DNA of 10,426 bases from Dokdonella_A sp937902695 (GCA_048498135.1 JBEHYO010000108.1:1-10426); one strand, 5' to 3'. Positions 1 to 6,520 are shown, counted from the stretch's first letter. A program made the numbers and translations. Notes: generated from the sequence alone by a model not told the origin.

Positions 1-1
1 G

Positions 2-331
2 CTCGAGAAGCAGCGCGAAGGCGAGGACGCCGCGCACGCGATCGTCGACGCGAGCGTCATCCGGTTCCGTCCGATCATGATGACGACGTTCGCCGCGCTA
101 ATGGGCACTCTGCCGATCGCGCTCGGCGTCGGCGCCGGCGCCGAAGCGCGCCGGCCGCTCGGTCTTGCCGTCGTCGGCGGGCTGGTGACCTCGCAGCTGC
201 TGACGCTGTACCTGACGCCGGTGATCTATCTCTACTTCGACCGCCTGCAGGAGCGCCTGCGGCACCGTCGCGATCGCAAGGTGGGCGCGACGACCACCAC
301 TGCGCCGCGCTCGGAACAACCCGCGCACTAA
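2..331 (+). CDS. RND multidrug efflux transporter, MdtB/MdtC type, C-terminal fragment
   Basis: The gene is open at the left edge of the window; only the last 109 residues are seen. They match the end of inner-membrane proton-driven RND pumps of the MdtB/MdtC (MuxB/MuxC) group. A cytoplasmic loop with the signature RFRPIMMTT (residues 21-29 of the fragment) leads into a transmembrane helix with ALMGTLPIALG. After a short polar loop comes RRPLGLAVVGGLVTSQ and a last helix ending TPVIYLYFDRL, the classic final segment of this family. A basic cytoplasmic tail follows. MdtB and MdtC cannot be told apart from this piece. Such pumps work with a periplasmic adaptor and an outer-membrane channel, whose genes would lie to the left; no pump partner follows on the right, so this looks like the last gene of its operon. 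The final seven residues and the TAA stop lie inside the first unit of a tandem repeat, so the native tail was probably altered by repeat insertion. Confidence 0.93.
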   Translation, partial: LEKQREGEDAAHAIVDASVIRFRPIMMTTFAALMGTLPIALGVGAGAEARRPLGLAVVGGLVTSQLLTLYLTPVIYLYFDRLQERLRHRRDRKVGATTTTAPRSEQPAH

Positions 332-454
332 GGTCCTTTCCCCTCGCTCGGAACAACCCGCGCACCGAGGTCCTTTCCCCTCGCTCGGAACAGCCCGCGC
401 ACCGAGGTCCTTTCCCTCGCTCGGAACAGCCCGCGCACTAAGGTCCTTTCCCCT
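308..454. repeat. Four tandem copies of a ~37-bp repeat
   Basis: Units start at 308, 345, 382 and 418; they are 37, 37, 36 and 37 bp long. Each begins CGCTCGGAACA and ends GGTCCTTTCCC(C)T. Units 1 and 2 have AACAACCC, units 3 and 4 AACAGCCC; units 1 and 4 have CACTAAGG, units 2 and 3 CACCGAGG. Unit 3 lacks one C. The first unit overlaps the end of the RND gene and provides its stop codon. The last runs directly into the REP-like palindrome at 451. The array looks like a local expansion of sequence flanking a REP element. I see no ORF of its own here. Confidence 0.9.
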
Positions 455-541
455 CTCCCGCTTGCGGGAGAGGGTAGGGTGAGGGCGCCCTTGGTTCGCC
501 CTCCCAGCTTGCCCTCATCCGCCTTCGGCACCTTCTCCCGC
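451..541. repeat. REP-like palindrome pair (REPIN/MITE-like inverted repeat)
   Basis: The left half holds a perfect hairpin with 11-bp arms (CCCTCTCCCGC at 451-461, complement at 464-474) and a 2-nt TT centre, then a TAGGGTGAGGGC tail. The right half, on the opposite strand, is a diverged copy: GCCCTCA at 511-517 pairs with TGAGGGC at 480-486, and TCTCCCGC at 534-541 pairs with GCGGGAGA at 464-471. This two-halves-facing-each-other layout is that of REP doublets, which are dispersed in many beta- and gammaproteobacterial genomes and usually lie between genes. There is no T-tract, so it is not a standard intrinsic terminator, though the stem could block 3' decay or transcription between the convergent pump gene and the GNAT gene at 561. 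Confidence 0.75.
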
Positions 542-560
542 AGGCGGTAGAAGGGAACAG

Positions 561-1160
561 CTATGCGTGTGCGATGCGGAACGTCACGCGAACGACGCCG
601 GGCTCATCTTCAAGCACGCGCCGCTCCGCGCCCATCGCCCTGGCGAAATCGAGCATCGTGTGATTTTCGGCGAGCACGTCGCCCCAGAGCTCGTCGAGGC
701 CGCGCCGTTGCGCATCCTCGAGGAGGCGCTGCATCAGGCGCCAGCCGATGCCCTGGTTCGTGAAGGCGGGATCGACCGCAACGCCGAACTCGGCCGAACC
801 GGTCGCCGCATCGACGTGGAGGCGCGCATCGCCGCGAATCTCGCCGTCGCCGTCGACGGCGACGAGCGCCGTCGTCGTTTCCGGATCGATGCGCGTCAGC
901 CGCGCCGCCATGTCGGGCGAGAGCTCGGCCAGCCGATGGAACGTGCGGCGCCGTGCCTGCTCGGGCGTCAGCCGCGCGAAGCCGCGACGGAGCGCCTCGG
1001 CATCGTCCGCATCGATCGCGCGGAGATGGAGGCACCGCCCATCGGGCGTACTGAAAGCCTCGCCGCGACTCGGTGTCGACGCGACGGCTGGAGGCGCATG
1101 CGCGCCGCGCGGCGGAGGCCGCGTGGCGGAACGGTAGGCGATTCGTGCGAAGTCCTGCAT
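561..1160 (-). CDS. GNAT acetyltransferase related to the Pat/PatZ acetyltransferase domain
   Basis: This 199-residue protein carries one GNAT acetyl-CoA-dependent N-acetyltransferase domain from about residue 43 to the end. Visible landmarks are LHLRAIDADDAEAL (first strand and helix), FARLTPEQARRRTF and ELSPDMAARLTRID, a beta-strand ALVAVDGDGEIRGDARL, AEFGVAVDPAFTNQGIG (acetyl-CoA loop around residues 134-139; Thr stands where Gln/Arg is usual) and DVLAENHTMLDFARAMGA. The spacing and wording resemble the C-terminal acetyltransferase domain of Pat/PatZ protein-lysine acetyltransferases, but the large acyl-CoA-synthetase-like part of PatZ is absent. The first ~40 residues are Pro/Arg-rich and probably disordered. 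I start at the ATG at 1160 (MQDFAR); the frame stays open to an ATG at 1256, but that extension shows no domain. No strong ribosome site is seen at either. Substrate is unknown; protein lysine acetylation is one possibility. It is divergent from the YjbR-photolyase operon. Confidence 0.8.
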   Translation of the reverse strand: MQDFARIAYRSATRPPPRGAHAPPAVASTPSRGEAFSTPDGRCLHLRAIDADDAEALRRGFARLTPEQARRRTFHRLAELSPDMAARLTRIDPETTTALVAVDGDGEIRGDARLHVDAATGSAEFGVAVDPAFTNQGIGWRLMQRLLEDAQRRGLDELWGDVLAENHTMLDFARAMGAERRVLEDEPGVVRVTFRIAHA

Positions 1161-1283
1161 GGAACCGAATCTGGGGCTTTTCCGTGGAGCTTGCCACCCA
1201 ATAACCTCGCGCCGGGTTGGCCCGCCATTCAGCCGCGCCCGCGGGCGGAGTAGCATGCGCGGACGCGACGGCGTGGAGACGGC
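1161..1283. promoter_or_regulatory. Divergent intergenic region, presumed promoters for both sides
   Basis: These 123 bp separate the leftward GNAT gene from the rightward YjbR-photolyase operon, so promoters for both are expected here. I could not identify convincing -35/-10 boxes on either strand. A 12-bp perfect palindrome of pure G/C (1236-1247) is present but may be chance in such GC-rich DNA. A GGAG at 1275-1278 is the ribosome site of the gene starting at 1284. Confidence 0.4.
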
Positions 1284-1673
1284 ATGAGCGGCAAGGGAAG
1301 CGGTGAAAAGGGACTCGACGAGCGGCAGATCAGCGCGTTCTGCGGCGGCTGGCCCGGCGTCACGTCGTCGATCAAGTGGGAAGTCGACCGCGTGTTCAGC
1401 GTCGCCAACAAGATGTTCTGCGTGATCTGCACGATCGGGCCCGATCGCGGGCGCTTCTCGTTCAAGGTCGAGACGGACCGTTTCCTCGAGCTCACCGAGC
1501 AGCCCGGCATGATGCCGGCACCGTACATGGCGCGCGCATTCTGGGTCAGCGTGACCGAGCCCGAGCGCTTCGCGCGCGAGGAGCTCGAAGGTTACGTGCG
1601 CCGCTCGTACGAACTCGTCGTCGCGAACCTGCCGAAGAAGACGCAGGCGACGCTCGCGAAGCAGGACGCGTGA
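1284..1673 (+). CDS. MmcQ/YjbR family protein (DUF419)
   Basis: A 129-residue soluble protein of the MmcQ/YjbR family, small alpha/beta proteins with a CyaY-like (double-wing) fold often described as DNA-binding-like but without a settled biochemical role. Typical features are FCGGWPGVTSSIKWEVDRVFSVANKMFCVI near the N-terminus (the family's 'LPG...W..d.vf.v.gKmFa' pattern), GRFSFKV, then MMPAPYMARAFWVSV and the C-terminal helix ELEGYVRRSYELVVANLPKK. Length is normal for the family. The ATG at 1284 has GGAG five bases upstream. Its TGA stop overlaps the GTG start of the photolyase gene (GTGA), so the two are almost certainly co-transcribed and translationally coupled. The link to a photolyase suggests, but does not prove, a role in the DNA-damage or light response. 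Confidence 0.9.
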   Translation: MSGKGSGEKGLDERQISAFCGGWPGVTSSIKWEVDRVFSVANKMFCVICTIGPDRGRFSFKVETDRFLELTEQPGMMPAPYMARAFWVSVTEPERFAREELEGYVRRSYELVVANLPKKTQATLAKQDA

Positions 1674-3127
1674 GCAGAGCGATCGTCTGGTTCCGCCGCG
1701 ATCTCAGGCTCGCGGACAATCCCGCCCTCGCCGCCGCGCTGAACGCGCACGCTACGGTTCTGCCGGTCTACGTGCACGCGCCCGACGAGGAAGCGCCATG
1801 GCAGCCGGGCGCGGCGAGCCGCTGGTGGCTGCACCATTCGCTGACGTCGCTGGATGCCGATTTGCGCGCGCGTGGCGCGGCGCTGCATGTGCGCCGCGGG
1901 GAAACGCTGGCGGCGCTGCGTGCGCTGGCGGCGGAAAGCGGCGCATCGGCCGTCTACTGGAATCGCCTCTACGAGCCGGCGCTCGTCGCGCGCGATTCGC
2001 GCATCAAGGAAGCGCTGCGCGCCGACGGCATCGACGCGCAGAGCTTCAACGCCGCGCTGCTGTTCGAGCCCTGGGACATCGCGACGGGCCAGCAGACGCC
2101 GTACAAGGTGTTCACGCCGTTCTGGCGCGCGGCGCGCGCGCGGCTCGACGTTCGGCAGCCGCTTCGCGCGCCGCGCGCGATCGAGCCGCCGCGGATCGGC
2201 GGCGGCCTCGCGATCGGCGCGCTGCAACTGCTGCCGACGATCGCGTGGGATACCGGCTTCGACACGTGGAAGCCCGGCGAAGCCGGTGCGCGCAAGGCCC
2301 TCGACCGGTTCCTGGAAGGCGCGCTCGGGGACTATGCGGACCGGCGCGACATTCCGTCCGACCGCGGCACGTCGCGACTGTCGCCGCACCTCCACTTCGG
2401 CGAAATCTCGCCGATGCAAGCCGTCGCGTCCCTCGAAGCGGCTTCGCACGGCTCGGCGAAGCTGCGCGCGGACGCCGAGGCGTACCTGCGCGAGCTCGGC
2501 TGGCGCGAGTTCTCGCATCATCTGCTGTTTCACTTTCCGCAATCCGCCGAGCGGAATCTCGATCCGACGTTCGACGCGTTCCCGTGGACGCGCATAGGGG
2601 CCGCGCGGCTCGCGCGCTGGAAGCGCGGCAGGACCGGCATTCCGATCGTCGACGCCGGCATGCGCGAGCTCTGGACGACCGGCTGGATGCACAACCGCGT
2701 GCGCATGCTCGTCGCATCGTTCCTGACCAAGAACCTCCGCCAGCACTGGCTCACCGGCGCACGCTGGTTCTGGGACACGCTCGTCGACGCCGATCTTGCC
2801 AACAACACGCAGGGCTGGCAGTGGACCGCCGGCAGCGGCGCCGACGCGGCGCCGTATTTCCGCATCTTCAATCCGGTCACGCAGGGCCAGCGCTTCGATC
2901 CGGATGGCAATTACGTGCGCCGCTGGGTCCCGGAGCTGGCCGGCTTCGAAGGCAAGGCGATCCACGCGCCGTGGACCGATCCCGGGCGCCTTCGCGCATC
3001 GGGCTATCCGACGCCGATGCTCGCGCTCGATGCCTCGCGCGAAGCCGCGCTCGCGGCGTACCGGTCTTGCAAAGCGCCGGGGAATCCGCACGTCGATTCC
3101 CGGCGCATGCAGAAGAAGCGACGATGA
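1670..3127 (+). CDS. phrB: Deoxyribodipyrimidine photolyase, class I CPD type
   Basis: A 485-residue flavoprotein that uses blue/near-UV light to split cyclobutane pyrimidine dimers in DNA. The N-terminal antenna domain begins AIVWFRRDLRLADNPAL (residues 4-20). The C-terminal FAD domain has TSRLSPHLHFGEIS (234-247), WREFSHHLLFHFP (278-290), GIPIVDAGMREL, GWMHNRVRM and NNTQGWQW (378-385), then DAAPYFRIFNP. By alignment to E. coli PhrB, the dimer-contacting Glu274, Trp277 and Met345 correspond to Glu275, Trp278 and Met346. The flavin-contacting Asn378 corresponds to Asn379, and the electron-transfer tryptophans to Trp306, Trp360 and Trp383. All are present, so an active CPD photolyase is likely; the antenna pigment cannot be told from sequence. 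The start is GTG at 1670, overlapping the YjbR stop; the open frame upstream (to 1376) is shadow within yjbR. The stop overlaps the next gene's ATG (ATGA). Confidence 0.96.
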   Translation: MSRAIVWFRRDLRLADNPALAAALNAHATVLPVYVHAPDEEAPWQPGAASRWWLHHSLTSLDADLRARGAALHVRRGETLAALRALAAESGASAVYWNRLYEPALVARDSRIKEALRADGIDAQSFNAALLFEPWDIATGQQTPYKVFTPFWRAARARLDVRQPLRAPRAIEPPRIGGGLAIGALQLLPTIAWDTGFDTWKPGEAGARKALDRFLEGALGDYADRRDIPSDRGTSRLSPHLHFGEISPMQAVASLEAASHGSAKLRADAEAYLRELGWREFSHHLLFHFPQSAERNLDPTFDAFPWTRIGAARLARWKRGRTGIPIVDAGMRELWTTGWMHNRVRMLVASFLTKNLRQHWLTGARWFWDTLVDADLANNTQGWQWTAGSGADAAPYFRIFNPVTQGQRFDPDGNYVRRWVPELAGFEGKAIHAPWTDPGRLRASGYPTPMLALDASREAALAAYRSCKAPGNPHVDSRRMQKKRR

Positions 3128-3609
3128 TCCTCAAGCACGACATCCGTCTCGCGACGCTCGCCGATGCGGCGCGCATCGGCGAGATGTCGCGCGACCTGAT
3201 CGAGCACGGCCTCGGCTGGCGCTGGACGCCGAACAGCATCCGGCGCTGCATCCGCGATCCGTCAATGAACGTCGCGGTCGCGGCAACGGCGCATGGCGGC
3301 GTCGCCGGCTTCGCGGTCATGCGCTACAAGGACGACGAGGCGCACCTGATCCTGCTCGGCGTCGAGCCGGCATTCCGCCGCCGCCGCATCGGGAGCGCGC
3401 TGATCGGCTGGCACGAGACGGCGGCGCTGACGGCCGGCATCGGCACCATCTATGTCGAGGCGCGCGCGTCGAACGTCGAAGCGCGCGCGCTGTATCGCAG
3501 CCTCGGCTACCGCGAAGTGCAGCACGTGCACGGCTACTACGGCGGCATCGAGAACGGCGTGCGGCTCGCGAAGGACCTCTGGGAATCGCCGCCGCCGACA
3601 GCCGGCTGA
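3124..3609 (+). CDS. RimI-like GNAT N-acetyltransferase
   Basis: A 161-residue, single-domain GNAT protein. It opens with DIRLATLADAARIGEMSRDLI (first strand and helix). The acetyl-CoA motif follows the strand HLILLGVEPAF: RRRRIGSAL, with Arg87-x-x-Gly90-x-Ala92. The family's last part, EARASNVEARALYRSLGYREVQHVHGYY, has the Asn and Tyr residues typical of RimI-like enzymes that acetylate amino termini or small amines; substrate is not predictable. The ATG at 3124 overlaps the photolyase stop by four bases (ATGA), and there is only a weak purine-rich stretch upstream, so expression probably depends on translational coupling. It is the third gene of the YjbR-photolyase operon. A dispersed inverted repeat begins 54 bp after its stop. 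Confidence 0.88.
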   Translation: MILKHDIRLATLADAARIGEMSRDLIEHGLGWRWTPNSIRRCIRDPSMNVAVAATAHGGVAGFAVMRYKDDEAHLILLGVEPAFRRRRIGSALIGWHETAALTAGIGTIYVEARASNVEARALYRSLGYREVQHVHGYYGGIENGVRLAKDLWESPPPTAG

Positions 3610-3639
3610 CTTCCGCCTGCCGCAATTCCGCGATTGGCG

Positions 3640-3742
3640 TGCCGTCATCCCCGCGTGGCCTGCCGTCATTCCCGCGAAAGCGGGAATCCATTTTCATCGC
3701 GAAGAGAAAGCAAGATGGATTCCCGCTTTCGCGGGAATGACG
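3640..3742. repeat. Dispersed inverted repeat with GAAA-loop hairpins (dRS3-like motif)
   Basis: A perfect inverted repeat with 28-bp arms at 3664-3691 and 3715-3742, separated by 23 bp. Each arm is itself a small hairpin, ATTCCCGC-GAAA-GCGGGAAT, an 8-bp stem with a four-base loop, so the DNA can fold either as one long stem or as two short ones. The pattern ATTCCC-N8-GGGAAT is the form described for the neisserial dRS3 repeat; similar elements are scattered through other beta- and gammaproteobacteria. A 16-nt direct copy of the left edge (TGCCGTCATCCCCGCG at 3640-3655, 15/16 match to 3661-3676) precedes it, probably a decayed extra copy. It lies between convergent genes and may end transcription from both sides, though no T-tract follows. 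Confidence 0.88.
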
Positions 3743-3761
3743 CGTAGGCGCGCCGCGTATC

Positions 3762-4997
3762 TCAGACGCGCGGCGCCTTCGCCTCAGGGTCCTGCCGGTC
3801 GCGCCGCAGCAGCACCGAGAGCACCGGTGGCGCGATCACCGACGTCAACAGCGACATCGCGACGATCACGGCATAGATCTCGTTCGAAAACACGCCGCCG
3901 GCGAGCCCGAGGCTCGCGATCACGACGCCGACCTCGCCGCGCGGCACCATGCCGACGCCGATGATCGTCGCGCCGCGACGTCCCAGCGCAAGCGCGCCGA
4001 GGAATCCGCCGGCGAGCTTGGAGATCACAGCGATGACCGTGACGACGGCGAGCATCCAGAGCGCCGCGGCGCTCGCGAATACGGCGACATCGACCTTCGC
4101 GCCGGTGATGACGAAGAAGAAGGGCGTCAGGAACGCCAGCAGCGGCTGCATCTGGTGCTCGAGCTCCTCGCGCTTGCGCGTCTCGGACGCGATCATGCCG
4201 GCGAGGAACGCGCCGATGATCGCCGCGAGGCCGAACTCGGTCGAGAGGAACGCGAGCCCGAGGCAGAGGGCAAGCGTGACCGTGAGCGGCGACAATGGAT
4301 TGACCGGCTTTTCGATCAGATGGCCGCCGCGCCGCATGGCGCGCGTGCCGAACCAGCCAATGATCGCGACGAAGCCGACGGCCTGCGCGAGCACGAGCGC
4401 GAGCGTGCCGACGTGCACGCCGCCGCCGCCTTGCAGCGAGGTGACGACGCCGAGCAGCAGCATCGCGAGAATATCGTCGATCACCGCCGCGCCGAGGATC
4501 ACGCGGCTCTCGATGCGCTGCAATGCGCCGAGCTCCTGCAGCACGCGCGCCGTGATGCCGGCCGACGTGGCGACGAATGCGGCCGCGACGAACAGCGATT
4601 TCGTCCAGTCGAACCCTTCGGAGTGCGCCCACAGCGTGCCGAGCGCGAACGGCACGACGACGCCGAGCACGCCGACGAGGAACGCGCTGCGCCCGACCTT
4701 CTTGAGCTCGTCGAGCCGCGTCTCGAGGCCGACCGCGAACAGGAGCAGCACGACGCCGACTTCCGAAAGCACGTCGAGCGGCGTGCCGTTGGCGATCCGC
4801 TCGGGCTTGAGCCAGCCCAGCACCGACGGACCGATCACGCAGCCGGCGACGATCTCGCCGACGACGCCCGGCAGCCGGATGCGCTGGGCGATTTCGGCGC
4901 CGATCTGCGCGGCGACGAAGATCACGAAGAGGCTCAGCAGGATGGCGGCGGCTTCGTGCATCGGCGTGCTCGCGGATTGCGTTTTCGACGGGGCCAT
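3762..4997 (-). CDS. CPA2-family monovalent cation/H+ antiporter (NapA/Kef-like membrane protein)
   Basis: A 411-residue inner-membrane protein with roughly 12-13 hydrophobic helices, the size of a CPA2 transporter domain alone; there is no C-terminal TrkA-N/RCK nucleotide-binding domain as in KefB/KefC. Family signatures are RLPGVVGEIVAGCVIGPSVLG (about 41-61), EVGVVLLLFAVGLE (79-92), FVATSAGITARVLQELG, AAVIDDILAMLLLG with Asp174-Asp175, FGLAAIIGAFLAGM and TPFFFVITGAKVD. The double Asp matches the ion-binding pair of NapA-type Na+/H+ antiporters, whereas KefC has Gln-Asp there. Lys327 (ISKLAGG) sits about where NapA has its TM10 lysine, by spacing only. I therefore favour Na+/H+ exchange over K+ efflux, tentatively. 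ATG choices are 4997 (used) and 4961 (MHEAAAIL, just before the first helix); neither has a clear ribosome site. It is convergent with the GNAT gene ending at 3609 and divergent from the gene at 5057. Confidence 0.9.
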   Translation of the reverse strand: MAPSKTQSASTPMHEAAAILLSLFVIFVAAQIGAEIAQRIRLPGVVGEIVAGCVIGPSVLGWLKPERIANGTPLDVLSEVGVVLLLFAVGLETRLDELKKVGRSAFLVGVLGVVVPFALGTLWAHSEGFDWTKSLFVAAAFVATSAGITARVLQELGALQRIESRVILGAAVIDDILAMLLLGVVTSLQGGGGVHVGTLALVLAQAVGFVAIIGWFGTRAMRRGGHLIEKPVNPLSPLTVTLALCLGLAFLSTEFGLAAIIGAFLAGMIASETRKREELEHQMQPLLAFLTPFFFVITGAKVDVAVFASAAALWMLAVVTVIAVISKLAGGFLGALALGRRGATIIGVGMVPRGEVGVVIASLGLAGGVFSNEIYAVIVAMSLLTSVIAPPVLSVLLRRDRQDPEAKAPRV

Positions 4998-5056
4998 CGG
5001 ATGCTACACGAAGCACGCCGCGCACCACGAACGCCGGCGCGAATCGGGAGGCGGGC
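4998..5056. promoter_or_regulatory. Short divergent intergenic region
   Basis: Only 59 bp lie between the antiporter start and the WS/DGAT start. Promoters for both genes should overlap here or run into the coding regions. No -35/-10 pair could be picked out. GGGAGG at 5046-5051, five bases before the ATG at 5057, is a clear ribosome-binding site for the rightward gene. Confidence 0.4.
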
Positions 5057-6520
5057 ATGTCGGAGCGGCGGCGCGAGCCGATGTCGAAGGTCGACACCGC
5101 ATGGCTGCGCATGGAGCGGCCGACCAATCTCATGATGATCACCGGCGTCCTGATGTTCGCCGGCCGGCTCGATCCCAAACGCATCCGCGCGCTGATCGCC
5201 GAGCGCTTCCTCGCCTACCGCCGTTTCCGCCAGCGTGCCGTGCAGGCGGCGACCGGCGCGTGGTGGGAGACCGTCGACGATCTTGATCTCGACTGGCACG
5301 TGCAGGCGAAGGCGCTGCCCGGCGGCGCCGGCAAGGCCGAGCTCGAAGCCTTCGTCAGCGAGCTCGCCTCGACGTCGCTCGATCACCAGCGGCCGCTCTG
5401 GCAGTTCCATGTCGTGCGTGATTGTTGCGGCGGCGGCGCGCTGATCGCGCGCATCCATCACTGCTATGCCGACGGACTCGCGCTCGTGCAGGTCCTGCTG
5501 TCGCTGACCGACACCGCGTCGCGGCCCGAAGCGCATGCCGAGCTCGCGAGGACATGGCTCAAGCGCGATCGCGGCAGCGTGCTCGAACGCCTGCTCGAAC
5601 CGACGCAGGCCGGCCTGCAGAAACTCATCGCGGCCGGCGGCAAGAGCTGGGAAAAGATCGCCGGCCTCCTCGCCGATCCGAGCGTCGCGGCCGAGGTCGC
5701 GCGCGAGGGCAGCGAGATCACGCGCGAGCTCGCCATCGCGCTCACGCTTTCCGACGATCCGATCACCGCGTTCAAGGGTCCGCTCGATACGGCCAAGCGC
5801 GTCGCGTGGGCCGAGCCGCTGCCGCTCGAGGAAGTGAAGACGCTCGGCAAGGCGCTCGGCTGCACGGTCAACGACGTCCTGCTCGCCTGCGCGGCCGGTG
5901 CGCTGCGCGGCTACCTGCGCGATGCGGGCGAGGAGGTCGACGGGCTGACGATCCGCGCGACGGTGCCGGTCAATCTGCGCCCGCTCGAGCACGCGAAGAA
6001 GCTCGGCAATCATTTCGGGCTCGTGTTCCTCGATCTGCCGATCGGCGAGGCCAATCCGCTGCGCCGGCTGGAGCGCGTCGCGGCGTGCATGCGCGATCTC
6101 AAGGGCCGACGGCAGGCGGTCGTCGCGCTCGGCCTGCTCGCGGCGCTCGGCATGGCGCCGGCCGCGCTGCAGGGTCCGGCGCTCGAGCTCTTCAGCCGCA
6201 AGGCGACGGCGGTCGCAACCAACGTGCCGGGCCCGCAGCAGCCGCTGTTCATGGCCGGCGCGGAGGTTCGCGAACTGATGTTCTGGGTGCCGCAGACGGG
6301 CTCGATCGGGCTCGGTCTTTCGATCCTGAGCTACAATGGAAAAGTGTATTTTGGCGTCATCGGCGACGGCCTTCGCGTGCGCGAGCCCGACGCGATCGTG
6401 CAACGGTTCGGCGCGGAGTTCGAAAAGCTCGTGCTGATCGCGTTGATGGAGGATTGGGACGATGAGTTCGGCGCCGGCGATGCTGCCGCGACGCTCGCCA
6501 GGGGGCTTTCGGCCGCGTGA
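5057..6520 (+). CDS. Wax ester synthase/diacylglycerol acyltransferase (WS/DGAT)
   Basis: A 487-residue acyltransferase that joins acyl-CoA to long-chain alcohols (wax esters) or diacylglycerol (triacylglycerol) for neutral storage lipid, probably at the inner face of the cytoplasmic membrane. The N-terminal domain starts MSKVDTAWLRMERPTNLMMITGVLMF. It carries PLWQFHVV (113-120) and the catalytic HHxxxDG motif as HHCYADG (134-140; His135 is the likely base). The C-terminal domain has VNDVLLACAAGALRGYL with the conserved Asn272-Asp273, ATVPVNLRP, TNVPGPQQPLFMAGA and a GLGLSILSYNGKVYFGVIGD ending. It is slightly longer than the ~460-residue Acinetobacter enzyme, partly from a C-terminal tail. 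The ATG at 5057 has GGGAGG five bases before it. Its last 59 bp overlap the following GNAT gene in another frame. No fatty-acyl reductase gene is nearby, so wax versus triacylglycerol output cannot be decided. Confidence 0.94.
   Translation: MSERRREPMSKVDTAWLRMERPTNLMMITGVLMFAGRLDPKRIRALIAERFLAYRRFRQRAVQAATGAWWETVDDLDLDWHVQAKALPGGAGKAELEAFVSELASTSLDHQRPLWQFHVVRDCCGGGALIARIHHCYADGLALVQVLLSLTDTASRPEAHAELARTWLKRDRGSVLERLLEPTQAGLQKLIAAGGKSWEKIAGLLADPSVAAEVAREGSEITRELAIALTLSDDPITAFKGPLDTAKRVAWAEPLPLEEVKTLGKALGCTVNDVLLACAAGALRGYLRDAGEEVDGLTIRATVPVNLRPLEHAKKLGNHFGLVFLDLPIGEANPLRRLERVAACMRDLKGRRQAVVALGLLAALGMAPAALQGPALELFSRKATAVATNVPGPQQPLFMAGAEVRELMFWVPQTGSIGLGLSILSYNGKVYFGVIGDGLRVREPDAIVQRFGAEFEKLVLIALMEDWDDEFGAGDAAATLARGLSAA
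6448..6452 (+). promoter_or_regulatory. Shine-Dalgarno site inside the WS/DGAT gene
   Basis: GGAGG nine bases before the ATG at 6462, within the final codons of the WS/DGAT gene. It decides the start of the PaiA-like GNAT gene in favour of the overlapping ATG over the downstream GTG at 6525, and implies that the two genes are translationally coupled. Confidence 0.65.

Noticed and set aside
308..454. CRISPR-like regular repeat
   Set aside because: The units are directly contiguous with no unique spacers.
328..531. A small - strand ORF across the repeats with repeated 'RGLFRAR' words
   Set aside because: The repeated peptide is simply the tandem DNA repeat read through; there is no ribosome site or domain.
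567..1253. A 228-codon open frame on the + strand covering the Pat-like GNAT gene
   Set aside because: It is the mirror of a real gene in very GC-rich DNA; the - strand product has a coherent GNAT domain, while the + strand product is Arg/Ala-rich with no recognisable fold.
2120..2145. Alternating GC-rich run inside the photolyase gene (possible Z-DNA)
   Set aside because: It encodes a normal Ala/Arg stretch, and such runs are frequent in this composition.
1592..3091. A 499-codon open frame opposite the photolyase gene
   Set aside because: Arg/Ala-rich shadow of the photolyase coding strand; all family motifs are on the + strand.
3784..5184. A 466-codon - strand frame overlapping the antiporter gene
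   Set aside because: Its translation is Arg-rich with no membrane helices; the antiporter in another frame explains the region fully.
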